Shown piece by piece: positions 36,601 through 45,430 of a stretch of 64,000 bases of DNA. Numbering within the stretch: position 1 is the first letter of the stretch; each line of letters begins with the position of its first letter. Source of the stretch: Myxococcota bacterium (GTDB taxonomy: Bacteria; Myxococcota; XYA12-FULL-58-9; JALHOP01); the NCBI GenBank assembly GCA_022842935.1, contig JALHOP010000004.1, positions 372,001 to 436,000 of the forward strand. The letters are read 5' to 3'. The position numbers were made by a program, and so were the translations under genes. The notes beneath the pieces were generated by a model, which worked only from the letters and a program-made list of their open reading frames with translations, had not been told where the DNA came from and did no database searches.

Positions 36601-37281
36601 CGTGACGGGGCCATCCGTCGCGCCGGGTGGCACTGCGTACAAGAAGCCATACAGCGGTGGCGTGAACGTGGGGTCCTGGTCGAGTAAGGTCCCATCACTC
36701 GCGAGTAGCTCGGGCGCCCTGCTCAGCTCGTCCGTCACCGTGATGACCACACTGCCGACGGCCCCAACTCCGAGCGGTGTGGGCGGCGGCGTGAACACGC
36801 TCAGGACTGGCGCCGCGAAGTCCAGCGAGACCGGGGAGCCGAGCGTGATGCCGCTTGCTTGGGCGCCACCGAGACCAATGAGGGTACACGCAATCGACGC
36901 AGCCGACTCGGCCGTCGGCGTGTCGAGTGACAGGGTGTAGGTGTAGCGGCGACCTTCGACGCTCGTTCGCGCAAGCGCTCGAGGCGGTGAGGTGCCCAGC
37001 ACGACGATAGGGTCGACGAGCAACGCATCCGTCACCTCGAAGCTGACCTCCAACGGAACCTGGACGCCGATTGCAGTCCGCGAAAGCACGACGCTCTCGG
37101 GAACGACGCCAGGAGCCGTGTCGTTTTGCGCGTCGTCCGGGACGCACAAGCCAATGGCCGGGCGACAGACCATGCCTGCAGGGCATGTCCCGTCCACGCA
37201 GGTGATTTCGGAGCCAGGAGGAACAGCGAGGTCGACACTACATGCGGTCAAGACGAGGCACGCCGCGAAGCTTCGTCGCAT
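33634..37281 (-). CDS. Giant surface lipoprotein: Ig-like repeats plus Kelch propeller
   Basis: A 1215-residue lipoprotein with signal MRRSFAACLVLTAC (Cys14), then CVDGTCPAGMVCRPAIGLCV (Cys-rich). Five or more Ig-like repeats follow, each starting DxTxPxVVGxPQ and containing VTDAAGN (for example DVTPPVVVGSPQLIRDSA, VDLTAPLVVGTPQISRSD). The later half has Kelch-type propeller blades: MAYDPVSKTDVLFGGLP, VALFGGSGTSQNSSICSVWR, MTFDPTRRWMIMSGG, MTYDEARDVLVIYGGSESG and GQMLFTFDVGRGQIVMAGGR. Such proteins are typical of Myxococcota outer surfaces. It sits inside the pyrimidine-catabolism region on the opposite strand from preTA, with no evident functional link. Confidence 0.88.
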   Translation of the reverse strand: MRRSFAACLVLTACSVDLAVPPGSEITCVDGTCPAGMVCRPAIGLCVPDDAQNDTAPGVVPESVVLSRTAIGVQVPLEVSFEVTDALLVDPIVVLGTSPPRALARTSVEGRRYTYTLSLDTPTAESAASIACTLIGLGGAQASGITLGSPVSLDFAAPVLSVFTPPPTPLGVGAVGSVVITVTDELSRAPELLASDGTLLDQDPTFTPPLYGFLYAVPPGATDGPVTVSVTLTDAADNVFSSGALDCFTVDVTPPVVVGSPQLIRDSARAGQLVGVVVELSEPLSQPAVVGMQGPVSTRVALPQTNVALTEHTFSRSLPSGLVDGSYVVALETFADRAGNPGLATQLGSVTVDGAAPQFVVNPDVQPRTVSGVAGFDLATVTFSLAEDLGTNPLAVGVRVGEQEPPCTVVPVAVNRFDYSCTLSSFAGSPEGGLPVTVLVTDAAGNSTFRAGPPLLVDLTAPLVVGTPQISRSDLFLRASLAANDVLLSATSPIQGGAPYVTLTFVISETLASPPTIRLDNDTLAPPEVVVGQAIGQLFTFEIHPAVSRPDGAYSVIAEVADSAGNSTELGLGTLRVDRTPPVLSQGVVDGMRYVRAPWGSATESTRVAMNATFEPDATVLVLSDGDVGFGAVLAARDLASAGTSTDLPLANGTYPKVWIALRDRAGNAHATQGVPVRNGLWVASFGGKQSGELDSNPHTLLTTGVAWETQEPWVAQTREPSTFEYAGLSSSGGGYVGQTTSSLDGGEFYGGSQPPPPVRPIPRVLAAMAYDPVSKTDVLFGGLPRSGSSALTDTWQWDGNGWRAALSGPPAVIQSAMATLDGTPFLGGVALFGGSGTSQNSSICSVWRWSGTSWFQNDGDACSGGGPFFPAPRYRHAMTFDPTRRWMIMSGGTCGSGGGGGGGFYNCGDLWVQRPVGGDTAMEWRQDLIPYPGTSSAWNRTDHGMTYDEARDVLVIYGGSESGFVSGDLWEYDMQTQVWTFFPMDSGWPEPRGQMLFTFDVGRGQIVMAGGRSGVTPRYDAWTWDGATWTELNETHCTPESTAACLFDFVYVVADGASTYDRARGQIVHFVPDNFMGSTVDILTFAGFAPGYRAAAQANFDLAQAQVQTPWVTSIAIAAIGGAIGHTMEGDEQPGALAQLWTGGPSGHWSTATANTADVTTYAALDGGLSGALARSAVEAGKVRARIISDWPAGPAIASVAVDLFELKVAYTLP

Positions 37282-37312
37282 CGATCGCTACGCTACCACA
37301 ACGAACGCCCCG

Positions 37313-38638
37313 CTACCCTTCGAACGCCTCGTCGGTAATCGCGAGGCATTTGTCGATGATCGCGAATCCTTCACGCAGCTGCGCTTCGGTAATGCAAAGC
37401 GGCGGATTGCACGTGAAGTTGTTCCAGCGCGTAAAGGTGAACAAACCGTTGTCGAGGAAGGCCTTGTTGAGCTTGGCCATCGCCGGATGGGCCCCGTTGT
37501 AGGGCGCGAGCGGCTCGTTCTTGCTGTTCTTGCGCAGGTCGACCATGCCGAAGAGGCCGATGCAGCGCGTATCGAGCACCGACTTGTGCTTGGCGGTCAG
37601 CTTGTCCATCTCTTCGCGCATCACCTTCTCGAGCTTGGCAGCGTTCTCGATCATGCCCTCTTCGCGCATGACGGTGATGACCGCTTCAGCGGTCGCCATA
37701 CCGACCGGGTGGTTCGCGTAGGTTAGACCACCCCAGAAGACGTTGTCCTTGAAGTGCTTGGCAACCTTGTCCGACATGCCGACGCAGCCCATCGGGAAAT
37801 ACGAGCTGGTGAGCCCCTTCGCCATGGTCACCATGTCGGGGACGATGTCGAAATGTTCGAATGCGAACATCTTGCCGGTGCGGCCGAGACCGGCCATGAC
37901 CTCGTCGCAGATCATCAGGATGCCGTGTCTCTCGAGGAGCGCTTTGAGACCCTTGAGATAGCCTTTCGGCGGGATGAGCACGCCGTTCGTGCCCGGCACA
38001 GTCTCGACGAACATCGCGGCGATGTTCTGTGGCCCCTCGTACATGATGACTTCTTCGAGGTAGCGCAGGTTGTTTTCAGTCTTCTCGGCGTCGGTCTTTC
38101 CGAACGAGTAATTGTATGGGGTCGGATCCATGACGCGGATGAAGCCCGGCGCGCCTGGCTCGTTGGCCCAACGACGCGGGTCGCCGGTGAGTTGCATCGT
38201 GGCGTTGGTGGCGCCGTGATAGCTGCGATAGCGGCTCAGGATCTTCTGGCGACCAGTCATCAAACGCGCTGCGCGCATCGCGTTCTCGTTCGCTTCGGCC
38301 CCGCCAAGAGTGAAGAAGAACGTGTTGATGTCTCCCGGCGTGATCTCGGCCATGAGCTTGCCCAGACGCGCACGCGGCTCCGTGGTCATGCCGGGGTAAA
38401 CGTAGATGACTTCGTCGAGCGCCTTCTTCATCGCGGCGATCACTTTTTTGTGACCATGGCCGATGAGGACGCTCATCAGCTGCGAGTTGAAGTCGAGGAT
38501 CTTCCGACCATCGGCCGTGTAGATGTAGACGCCTTCGGCTCGGGTGATCGGCATCGGATTCACGTCCGACTGCTTCACCCACGGAGTGAGCGTGAACTCC
38601 TTCGAGAGCCGAACGATCTCTTCGCCTGACATGCCCAT
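37313..38638 (-). CDS. Class III aminotransferase, probable beta-alanine/beta-aminoisobutyrate transaminase
   Basis: A 441-residue PLP enzyme. The start at 38638 lies five bases after the dehydrogenase stop; the frame is open further upstream. Class III features are VLIGHGHKKVIAAMKKALDE, FFFTLGGAEANENAMRAARL, SYHGATNATMQLTGDPRRW, EPV-type segment FVETVPGTNGVLIPPKGYL, ICDEVMAGLGRTGKMFAFEH and the Schiff-base Lys in DMVTMAKGLTSSYFPMG. Next to methylmalonate-semialdehyde dehydrogenase and within a pyrimidine catabolic set, it most likely converts beta-alanine and beta-aminoisobutyrate to malonate and methylmalonate semialdehydes. Substrate is inferred from context only. Confidence 0.88.
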   Translation of the reverse strand: MGMSGEEIVRLSKEFTLTPWVKQSDVNPMPITRAEGVYIYTADGRKILDFNSQLMSVLIGHGHKKVIAAMKKALDEVIYVYPGMTTEPRARLGKLMAEITPGDINTFFFTLGGAEANENAMRAARLMTGRQKILSRYRSYHGATNATMQLTGDPRRWANEPGAPGFIRVMDPTPYNYSFGKTDAEKTENNLRYLEEVIMYEGPQNIAAMFVETVPGTNGVLIPPKGYLKGLKALLERHGILMICDEVMAGLGRTGKMFAFEHFDIVPDMVTMAKGLTSSYFPMGCVGMSDKVAKHFKDNVFWGGLTYANHPVGMATAEAVITVMREEGMIENAAKLEKVMREEMDKLTAKHKSVLDTRCIGLFGMVDLRKNSKNEPLAPYNGAHPAMAKLNKAFLDNGLFTFTRWNNFTCNPPLCITEAQLREGFAIIDKCLAITDEAFEG

Positions 38639-38643
38639 GCTAG

Positions 38644-40188
38644 TTAGCCCATCCACGTCGTGTCGGATTGTACGGTCCACTTGCTCGTGACCTTGCGCGG
38701 CCGCGTCCAGAAGTGGAAGCCGTCCATGCCGGTCATATCGCCGTTGCCGAACTTCGAGTTGTTCCAGCCGCCGAAGGCAAAGGGCTCACGGGGCACTGGC
38801 ACACCTACGTTGACGCCGCACATGCCCGCCTCGAACCTCTCGATGCAGTAGCGCGCGACAGCGCCGTTCGTGGTGTAGACCGCCGCGGCGTTGCCGTAGG
38901 GGTTTTTGTTCTCGACCGCGATAGCGGCATCGACGCTGGCGACGCGCACGATGCTGAGCACCGGGCCGAAGATTTCGTCGCACGCAGCCGGCATCTCCGG
39001 ACGGACGCCGTCGATGACGGTTGGGCCAATCCAGTATCCCTCTTGACCGGCGACCTTGGCGCCCCGGCCGTCGACGAGGATCTTGCAACCCGCCTTCTCG
39101 GCATCGTCGATGTAACGAACGATTCTGTCGTAGGCGTCCTTGTTGATGACCGGGCCGATGTCGACCCCCACCTTGATCTTCTTGGCCTCTGTCACCATCG
39201 CGTCGATGATGTGCTGCGTTTGACCGACGGCGAGCATGACACTCGCGGCCATGCAACGCTGGCCTGCGCAACCATACGCCGAAGCGACCACATTGGTCGC
39301 GGTGAGCGTCACATCGGCATCGGGAACGACGACGAGGTGGTTCTTGGCGCCTCCCAGGCACAACATTTTCTTCCCGGCGGCCGAACCCCGCGCGTAGACG
39401 AGCTTGGCGACCTTGGTCGAGCCAACGAAGCCGACTGCCTTGATGTCGGGGTGGTCGCAGATGGCTTCGACGACGTCACGTCCACCATTGACGACATTGA
39501 ACACCCCGTCCGGCAGCCCGGCCTCTTTGAAGATCTGCGCGAGCTTCATGGCGCCGTACGGAACGACCTCCGATGGCTTCAGAATGAAGCAGTTCCCGCC
39601 AAGGAGCGCTTGCGGCAACATCCAGAGCGGAACCATGACGGGGAAATTGAAGGGGGCGATGCCGGCGACGACGCCGAGCGCCTCCTGCGTGACTTCGCAG
39701 TTGACGCCGCGCGATACGTCGATTTGGCCCCCGGCGACCATATTCGCGAGCGAGGCCCCCATCTCGACGCACTCGATGCCCTTCTCGACACTGGCTTTGG
39801 CCTCGGCGAACGTTTTGCCGTTCTCGTGCGACACCAACCACGCGAGCTCTTCGAGGTCGCGCTGCATGATGTACTTCACGTTATAGAGGACCTGCGAACG
39901 CTCCTTGATCGGCATGGCTTTCCACGCCGGCCAAGCTGCCTTCGCGGCAGCCACAGCGGCTTCGATGTCCGCTGCACCGGACATGGCAACCTGCCCCATC
40001 GCCTTGTTGTGGCGGGGGTTGTTGATGGCCATCGACTGACCATTCATCGCATCGCGGAACGACCCGCCGATCCAGTTGCGGCACGGCACGTACTCGACGA
40101 AATCATACGAGCGCGCACCGAACACGAGAGGGTTGCTGCTGTTGCGGCTCTTGCCGCTGGCTTCACTTGGGCTCGCCACGACCGACAT
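38644..40188 (-). CDS. mmsA: Methylmalonate-/malonate-semialdehyde dehydrogenase (CoA-acylating)
   Basis: A 514-residue aldehyde dehydrogenase converting the semialdehydes from thymine and uracil breakdown to propionyl-CoA and acetyl-CoA. The start at 40188 has GGAG about six bases upstream. Motifs are APFNFPVMVPLWMLPQALLG, CFILKPSE, VGFVGSTKV and the catalytic Cys in GCAGQRCMAASV. C-terminal FGGWNNSKFGNGD is MMSDH-type rather than betaine- or succinate-type. An N-terminal extension (1-35) precedes RNWIGGSF. It is transcribed just before the aminotransferase gene. Confidence 0.93.
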   Translation of the reverse strand: MSVVASPSEASGKSRNSSNPLVFGARSYDFVEYVPCRNWIGGSFRDAMNGQSMAINNPRHNKAMGQVAMSGAADIEAAVAAAKAAWPAWKAMPIKERSQVLYNVKYIMQRDLEELAWLVSHENGKTFAEAKASVEKGIECVEMGASLANMVAGGQIDVSRGVNCEVTQEALGVVAGIAPFNFPVMVPLWMLPQALLGGNCFILKPSEVVPYGAMKLAQIFKEAGLPDGVFNVVNGGRDVVEAICDHPDIKAVGFVGSTKVAKLVYARGSAAGKKMLCLGGAKNHLVVVPDADVTLTATNVVASAYGCAGQRCMAASVMLAVGQTQHIIDAMVTEAKKIKVGVDIGPVINKDAYDRIVRYIDDAEKAGCKILVDGRGAKVAGQEGYWIGPTVIDGVRPEMPAACDEIFGPVLSIVRVASVDAAIAVENKNPYGNAAAVYTTNGAVARYCIERFEAGMCGVNVGVPVPREPFAFGGWNNSKFGNGDMTGMDGFHFWTRPRKVTSKWTVQSDTTWMG

Positions 40189-40323
40189 CGGGGGCTCCTA
40201 TCCAATTCGCAACCTCGCCGACCGCCGGGCCGCGAGCTCGCTCGAGGTTTGGGAGCGCTTGTGTGCCAGAGCCGCCCGCAAGAAACAAGCCGTAAACCGT
40301 GTGCCGGACCGCGTCAGAACGGC

Positions 40324-41382
40324 CTATCTGACGGTGACCGGCAACGGGAAATTGGTGATGGCCGCGCCCTCTTTCGTCGGACGGAAGGTCCAGCCCAACA
40401 TGACCTTCTCGAAGCACGCGCGCAGCGTCGTCCGCATGATCTCCGGGGGGCCGACGACCTTGGGGTCGGTCGTGTTGCCGGTCGGTAGCACGTACCAGTT
40501 CAGTACAAAGGTGTGCCGTGCGGGCTTGATTTCTTTGTTGTTCTTGGCCGTTGTCACGCAAGGGCCGAGCTTTTCCACGTTTGCCTTGAGACCCTTGGCG
40601 ATGTCTTCCTTGCTGAGCGTCGCAGGGAGTGTGGTGGGCGCCGGGGGCGGCGGAGCGTTCGCGGGGTCGAGAAGCAACCGGTAGCCGCGTTGCACCTCGG
40701 CGCGACTCCTTGTCGGGAACTTCCAGCCGTCAATGACGCGCGCGAAGCACTCCGAGGCCGTCGAATGGCCGCTCTGCGCTGGGCTCGTGACTGTGGCCGC
40801 GGTCGCGGTGCCGTCGGCACGGACCAACCAATCGAGGACGATAGGCTCGCCGCGCTCTGCCTTCTTCTCCGCCCCCGTCCAGGCGCGTTCCGCGCAGCGG
40901 TAGAGCTCGAACACATTCGAGCTTTGTGCTGCCTCGATCTCGGTGCTGGTGAGCGGTGCGCTTGGCGCCGCTTCCAGCGAGCGCTCATTCATCCTGGGCG
41001 CGGCTTGTTGGCAGATGCGTGCCAGGCCATCGCCAACGCGGCCAAGCGTGGTCTTGGTGCTGCCTGTAATGTCCATGCCCTGGCCGGTGCTGAGGATCAT
41101 TGTCAGGCTCGACTGCCCGTCTCCGTCGGGTGCGAGCCGCGACTCGAGGACCATGTCCGCCTTGGCGCCAAGCACCGCGTCGGCAGCGCAACGCATGTCG
41201 TTGCACGGCGTATCGAGCCGCGCCATCGCGAAACCGCAGCCCCCCACGAGCATCCCAGGCAATTTGCTGCGTAGTTGCTGTGCCTCGGGAGAGTCGCCGG
41301 CGGGACCAATTGCGACGATACGCGGTGATGCCTGGGCGGCACCGGCGCAGAACACGACGAGGAGGGCGAGAGCATGGCGCAT
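40324..41382 (-). CDS. Periplasmic protein with two AgmX/PglI-type C-terminal repeats
   Basis: A 352-residue exported protein (signal MRHALALLVVFCAGAAQASP). An N-terminal domain resembles a TolB/TPM-like binding module (PRIVAIGPAGDSPEAQQLRS) with four cysteines. Two copies of a domain related to AgmX/PglI follow: the first YRCAERAWTG to CFARVIDGWKFP, the second LGPCVTTAKN to CFEKVMLGWTFRP. The FxxVxxGWxF signature is typical of Myxococcota envelope and gliding-related proteins. It is divergent from the dihydropyrimidinase gene across 77 bases and lies beside mmsA on the same strand. Confidence 0.75.
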   Translation of the reverse strand: MRHALALLVVFCAGAAQASPRIVAIGPAGDSPEAQQLRSKLPGMLVGGCGFAMARLDTPCNDMRCAADAVLGAKADMVLESRLAPDGDGQSSLTMILSTGQGMDITGSTKTTLGRVGDGLARICQQAAPRMNERSLEAAPSAPLTSTEIEAAQSSNVFELYRCAERAWTGAEKKAERGEPIVLDWLVRADGTATAATVTSPAQSGHSTASECFARVIDGWKFPTRSRAEVQRGYRLLLDPANAPPPPAPTTLPATLSKEDIAKGLKANVEKLGPCVTTAKNNKEIKPARHTFVLNWYVLPTGNTTDPKVVGPPEIMRTTLRACFEKVMLGWTFRPTKEGAAITNFPLPVTVR

Positions 41383-41459
41383 GACGCGCCAACATATATC
41401 CGCGGTTTGCCCCTCCCCCAAGGAGCGTGCGAAATCTTCGGGTCGGAAAAGGAGGCCAC

Positions 41460-42851
41460 ATGAAACGCATCATCACGGGCGGCACCGTCGTTACCGCCAG
41501 CGATACGTTTGCTGCCGACGTGCTCATCGAGGACGCCAAGATTACAGGCCTTCTCTTGCCTGGCACGGGTCCCAAAGACGCCGAGGCCATCGATGCAAAG
41601 GGTTGCTACGTGATCCCCGGGGGCATCGACGTCCATACCCACCTCGATATGCCCTTTGGGGGCACCAACTCGATCGATGATTTCGAATCGGGCACGGTCG
41701 CGGCGGCGTTTGGCGGCACGACCACCTTGGTCGACTTCGCGATCCAGGCGAAGGGCACCTCGATGAAGCAAGCCCTCGACACTTGGCACGCCAAGGCCGA
41801 AGGCCGAACCATGGTCGACTACGGCTTCCACATGATCGCGACCGATCTCGCGCCGCAGTACCTGTCCGAGATGGCGGACATCGTTCGTGAGGGCGTCACC
41901 AGCTTCAAGCTGTTCATGGCCTACCCGGGCGTCCTCTTGCTCGACGACCAGTCGATCTTTCGCGGCATGCTGCGCGCTGGAGAGATCGGTGCCACCATCT
42001 GTATGCACGCGGAAACCGGGTTGCCCATCGACGTGCTCGTCGAGCGCGCCCTCGCAGCCGGCCACACGGCGCCGATTTACCATGCCCTCACCCGGCCCGA
42101 GGTCGCCGAGGCGACGGGGACAGAACGCGCGATCGCTCTCGCCGAGATGGCGAACGTCCCGGTTTACATCGTTCACTTATCCGCCCAGCGTGCGCTCGAG
42201 CGCGTCATGGAAGCGCGCGACCGCGGCCTGCCCGCTTTCGCGGAGACCTGTCCGCAGTACCTCTTCCTTTCAGAGGATGACCTGCGCGGCACCGCCGAAG
42301 ACCCGTTCGAGGGCGCGAAATACGTCTGCACGCCGCCGCTGCGCCCGGCGCACCACCACGACCACCTGTGGCGAGGCTTGCGCAACTACGACCTTCAAGT
42401 GGTCGCGACCGACCACTGCCCCTTCTGCATGAAAGGCCAGAAGGAGCTCGGTAAAGACAGCTTCGCCAAGATCCCGAACGGTATGCCTGGGGTCGAGACG
42501 CGCCTACACCTGCTCTACGAGGGCGTCCGCCAGGGACATATCGGCCTGAACCGCTTCGTCGAGATCTCCTCGACCGCGCCAGCCAAGATCTTCGGCATGT
42601 ATCCGAAGAAGGGGACCATCGCGGTTGGCTCCGACGCCGACATCGTGGTTTGGGACCCGAACAAGCAGTTCGAGCTCTCGCACAAGAATCTGCATATGAA
42701 AGCCGACTACGCGGCGTACGAAGGTAAAGTGGTCACGGGGGCGCCGAAAACGGTGCTCTCGCGCGGGGAGACCGTGATCGCGGACACCACGAAGCTGGTC
42801 GGCAAGAAGGGTCGCGGTAAGTTCCTGCGACGAGGAGGATTGGGTGTCTGA
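41460..42851 (+). CDS. hydA: Dihydropyrimidinase / D-hydantoinase
   Basis: A 463-residue amidohydrolase that opens dihydrouracil or dihydrothymine to N-carbamoyl-beta-amino acids. Binuclear zinc ligands are His59 and His61 (GGIDVHTHLDMPFGG), carboxylated Lys150 (VTSFKLFMAYPG), His183 (CMHAETG), His239 (YIVHLSAQ) and Asp318 (VVATDHCPF). The ATG at 41460 has an ideal GGAGG six bases upstream, so the 11-residue upstream extension is rejected. The downstream fasciclin lipoprotein overlaps its stop by eight bases. Step two of the pathway begun by PreTA. Confidence 0.95.
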   Translation: MKRIITGGTVVTASDTFAADVLIEDAKITGLLLPGTGPKDAEAIDAKGCYVIPGGIDVHTHLDMPFGGTNSIDDFESGTVAAAFGGTTTLVDFAIQAKGTSMKQALDTWHAKAEGRTMVDYGFHMIATDLAPQYLSEMADIVREGVTSFKLFMAYPGVLLLDDQSIFRGMLRAGEIGATICMHAETGLPIDVLVERALAAGHTAPIYHALTRPEVAEATGTERAIALAEMANVPVYIVHLSAQRALERVMEARDRGLPAFAETCPQYLFLSEDDLRGTAEDPFEGAKYVCTPPLRPAHHHDHLWRGLRNYDLQVVATDHCPFCMKGQKELGKDSFAKIPNGMPGVETRLHLLYEGVRQGHIGLNRFVEISSTAPAKIFGMYPKKGTIAVGSDADIVVWDPNKQFELSHKNLHMKADYAAYEGKVVTGAPKTVLSRGETVIADTTKLVGKKGRGKFLRRGGLGV

Positions 42852-43638
42852 AACCAAGTGTCTCGCGGTTGGCTTGTTACTCTCTGCTTCGCTCATGGGC
42901 TGTGCCTCGCTCGCCGGCTCGTCCGGGTCGCGGCGCCCCCTCTCGGAATGCGCGCGCGGGCTCGTCGAGCGGGGTTACCTGAGCGAAGAGCAGACGGCGA
43001 AAGCGGACGAGTATTGCGGCACCTATTCGCCCGCTCAGCTCTCTGACGCGCAGCGGGCCGTCGACAACAAACAGGCCCCAACCTTCGCTCAGGCGTTGGC
43101 CCTCATCAAGCGCGCGCCGCCCGTCGCCGAGCCACCTCCGGCCGTCGCCGCTAAACCCGTCGAGCCGACGCCAGCGCCGACTCCCGAGCCCGAACCCGAG
43201 CCGACACCCACGCCCGTTGCGGAGCCGACGCCGGCAGGACCCGCCGATGTGCTAACCGTGGCTGGTGCCTACGACGACCTCAGCACTTTCGTCGGTCTCT
43301 TGAATGAAGCGGGCATGGCCGAGCTCGTGAGCCAGCCCGGCCCATTCACCCTCCTCGCTCCGACGAACGCGGCACTCGCCAAGATGCCGCTACTCGCCAA
43401 GAACAAGGAGCGACTCAAGAAGGTTCTCGCCGTGCACATCATTCAGGGCGACGTGAACACCACCGAGGCGCCGGAAGCGCCGGCGAAGCCCAAGCGCCTC
43501 ACCACGCTCGGCGGCAAGTGGTTCCCCATGCGCACGAAAGATGGCGTCGTTTCGATCGGACGCGCGAAGGTGATCCGCGCCGATGTCGCGGCGGCGAACG
43601 GCAGCATCGAGGTCATCGATGCGGTCTTGCTTCCCTAG
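42844..43638 (+). CDS. Fasciclin-domain lipoprotein
   Basis: A 264-residue lipoprotein starting at GTG 42844, overlapping the dihydropyrimidinase stop (GTGTCTGA). The signal MSETKCLAVGLLLSASLMGC gives lipobox Cys20. A Pro/Glu-rich linker (EPTPAPTPEPEPEPTPT) follows, then one fasciclin (FAS1) domain: VAGAYDDLSTFVGLLNEAGM, GPFTLLAPTNAALAKMP and ANGSIEVIDAVLLP. FAS1 domains mediate adhesion. Coupling to a catabolic enzyme is odd and may be chance co-transcription. Confidence 0.87.
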   Translation: MSETKCLAVGLLLSASLMGCASLAGSSGSRRPLSECARGLVERGYLSEEQTAKADEYCGTYSPAQLSDAQRAVDNKQAPTFAQALALIKRAPPVAEPPPAVAAKPVEPTPAPTPEPEPEPTPTPVAEPTPAGPADVLTVAGAYDDLSTFVGLLNEAGMAELVSQPGPFTLLAPTNAALAKMPLLAKNKERLKKVLAVHIIQGDVNTTEAPEAPAKPKRLTTLGGKWFPMRTKDGVVSIGRAKVIRADVAAANGSIEVIDAVLLP

Positions 43639-43681
43639 TACTGCCGAGGCGCCCTGAAGTTCCAGGCGCGCCTCGGTGACC

Positions 43682-45223
43682 TCAGCGGTACGCTATGGCG
43701 AAATCCTCCGCGGAGATGCTCACGCTTCCGTCGGCTGGTCGCTTCTGCTCGCCGTCTACGGTCTTGCGATAGTTCACGATGGCGCATGTGCGTGTGACGG
43801 TGCCTGCTCCATCGGGTGCGTCAATGACCGTTTGCAGGCTGTAGAGGCAAACCACGTTGTCGCCAGCAATCGTATTCGCGGTCGCTAGGGTCTCGACGAG
43901 GCGGACATTCTCCACCTCGAACGCAAAACAGCTCGTGCCCGGCATCATGGCGCTCCGTGGGGTGCTCGGTGCGAGCGAGCTGTAGCCATACGACCAGGCA
44001 TCGCCAGCCTCGGGATAGATGGGATTCGTGCCGGTGCGGATCTCCTGCGCATCGTTGACGCCATCGCGATCGGTGTCCTGCGTGAGCGTGCGCGCGTCGA
44101 GCGGGTTGGTCCCGAGGTGAAGCTCGAGGTCGTCGGGGAAGCCATCGCCATCTGAGTCGGATGAGGATGGGTCATAGCCAAGCGATGCTTCCGCGCAATC
44201 GAGCAAGCCGTCACCATCGCGGTCTCCGTTGCCGATTTCGAGGCACTGCGAGCGGCAAAGGCCGTCGTTGGGTTGCAGCTCGCGGTCGACCCGATCACTG
44301 CAACCGTCGCGATCGATGTCGGCGTCGGTCGGATGTGGGTCGTCCGCGTCTCGGATGCCGTCGAGGTCGCTGTCGGGCCACAGCTTGTTGTCCCAAACGA
44401 CGCGGCTCAAGTTGACGAGGAAAAAGTCGCGCGACTCGAAGCGCCGCTTGATCTCCGTGAAGGTGATGTCGAAGTCGAGCTGGTCGTCCTGCAGCTCCTG
44501 AAACGAGCCGTTGCCGATGTCTGCCATCGGCTCCAGGAAAGCCGATGGGTCGCCATACTCGCAGCCGCTCACGAAGCCGTCGTAGGTGAGCCTCGTGGTG
44601 CTGAGCTTGAGTTGGAACGGATGCCACGTGGTCGCAAGCCGCAGCAGCGACTCCGTTGCGGCCTGCACGGATTCGATTGGAATGCAGGGGTTCGGCTCGC
44701 CGTCAGAGAGGAACTGAACATCGTAGCGCGTTCGCGCGAGCTCCGACGCGGTGATCGATCGCATGTCGTCCTCGAGGAACTGCGTCGCTTCCCGCAAGGC
44801 TTCGATGTAATTGGTGGCGTCGAGATCTTCGCGGAGCGGCGGAATACCCGTCGCGACGAGGGTGGCCACCTCCGACATGAACGTTGGAGTCACCCTCTCG
44901 GCTTCGCTGTGAAAGCGCACGATGCCGAACGAGATGCTCGGGTTGTTGCCGTACTCCTCGATGACCCGCTGGACGGCGTCTGCGCGACGGTCCATCGGGT
45001 CACTCGTCGCGTTGCTGCCGGAGACGTCGATGACGAACAGGATCTTGTAAGGGAAGGTGACGGACGCCGGCTCAACCGTGCACGCATCGCCCTGGACGTT
45101 GACGACGTTGTCCTCGACGGGGGGCGTCGGGTCCGTGCAGGGCGAAACGCACAGCTCCGCGCTAGTGCAGGCATACACGTTCAGAGCGACCCAGATGAGG
45201 GGTAACAGGCTGCGTAAGGCCAT
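43682..45223 (-). CDS. VWA-domain lipoprotein with thrombospondin-3-like calcium repeats
   Basis: A 513-residue lipoprotein (signal MALRSLLPLIWVALNVYAC, Cys19). After a Cys-rich stretch comes a von Willebrand A domain with MIDAS DVSGS and RYDVQFLSDGEPN. The second part carries acidic thrombospondin type 3-like loops: DSDLDGIRDADDPHPTDADI, GDRDGDGLLDCAEA, SDSDGDGFPDDLELHLGTNP and DTDRDGVNDAQEI. It is likely a calcium-stabilised surface adhesin or binding protein. It converges on the fasciclin gene. Starts at 45241 and 45232 are also in frame; 45223 gives the best signal peptide. Confidence 0.88.
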   Translation of the reverse strand: MALRSLLPLIWVALNVYACTSAELCVSPCTDPTPPVEDNVVNVQGDACTVEPASVTFPYKILFVIDVSGSNATSDPMDRRADAVQRVIEEYGNNPSISFGIVRFHSEAERVTPTFMSEVATLVATGIPPLREDLDATNYIEALREATQFLEDDMRSITASELARTRYDVQFLSDGEPNPCIPIESVQAATESLLRLATTWHPFQLKLSTTRLTYDGFVSGCEYGDPSAFLEPMADIGNGSFQELQDDQLDFDITFTEIKRRFESRDFFLVNLSRVVWDNKLWPDSDLDGIRDADDPHPTDADIDRDGCSDRVDRELQPNDGLCRSQCLEIGNGDRDGDGLLDCAEASLGYDPSSSDSDGDGFPDDLELHLGTNPLDARTLTQDTDRDGVNDAQEIRTGTNPIYPEAGDAWSYGYSSLAPSTPRSAMMPGTSCFAFEVENVRLVETLATANTIAGDNVVCLYSLQTVIDAPDGAGTVTRTCAIVNYRKTVDGEQKRPADGSVSISAEDFAIAYR

Positions 45224-45430
45224 GGGACCCATAGTGCACACCGCGTACCACAGTGTGTGCTATCGCCTACTGAACCCCATGTCCTTGAAATCCTTGCGCC
45301 CGCACCCGCAGCCTGACGGCGTGACATGTCGTCACTTCTCACCACTTTCGCGGACAGCCGATGTCTCTGCTCCCCACTCGAGGCAGGACGTCACGGCGCC
45401 TCGCGTCGCCTCCCGTCAGTGCGAGACGCG

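Noticed and set aside
38668-40488. A 606-codon plus-strand frame opposite mmsA
   Set aside because: Antisense to an intact dehydrogenase with catalytic motifs; no homology of its own.
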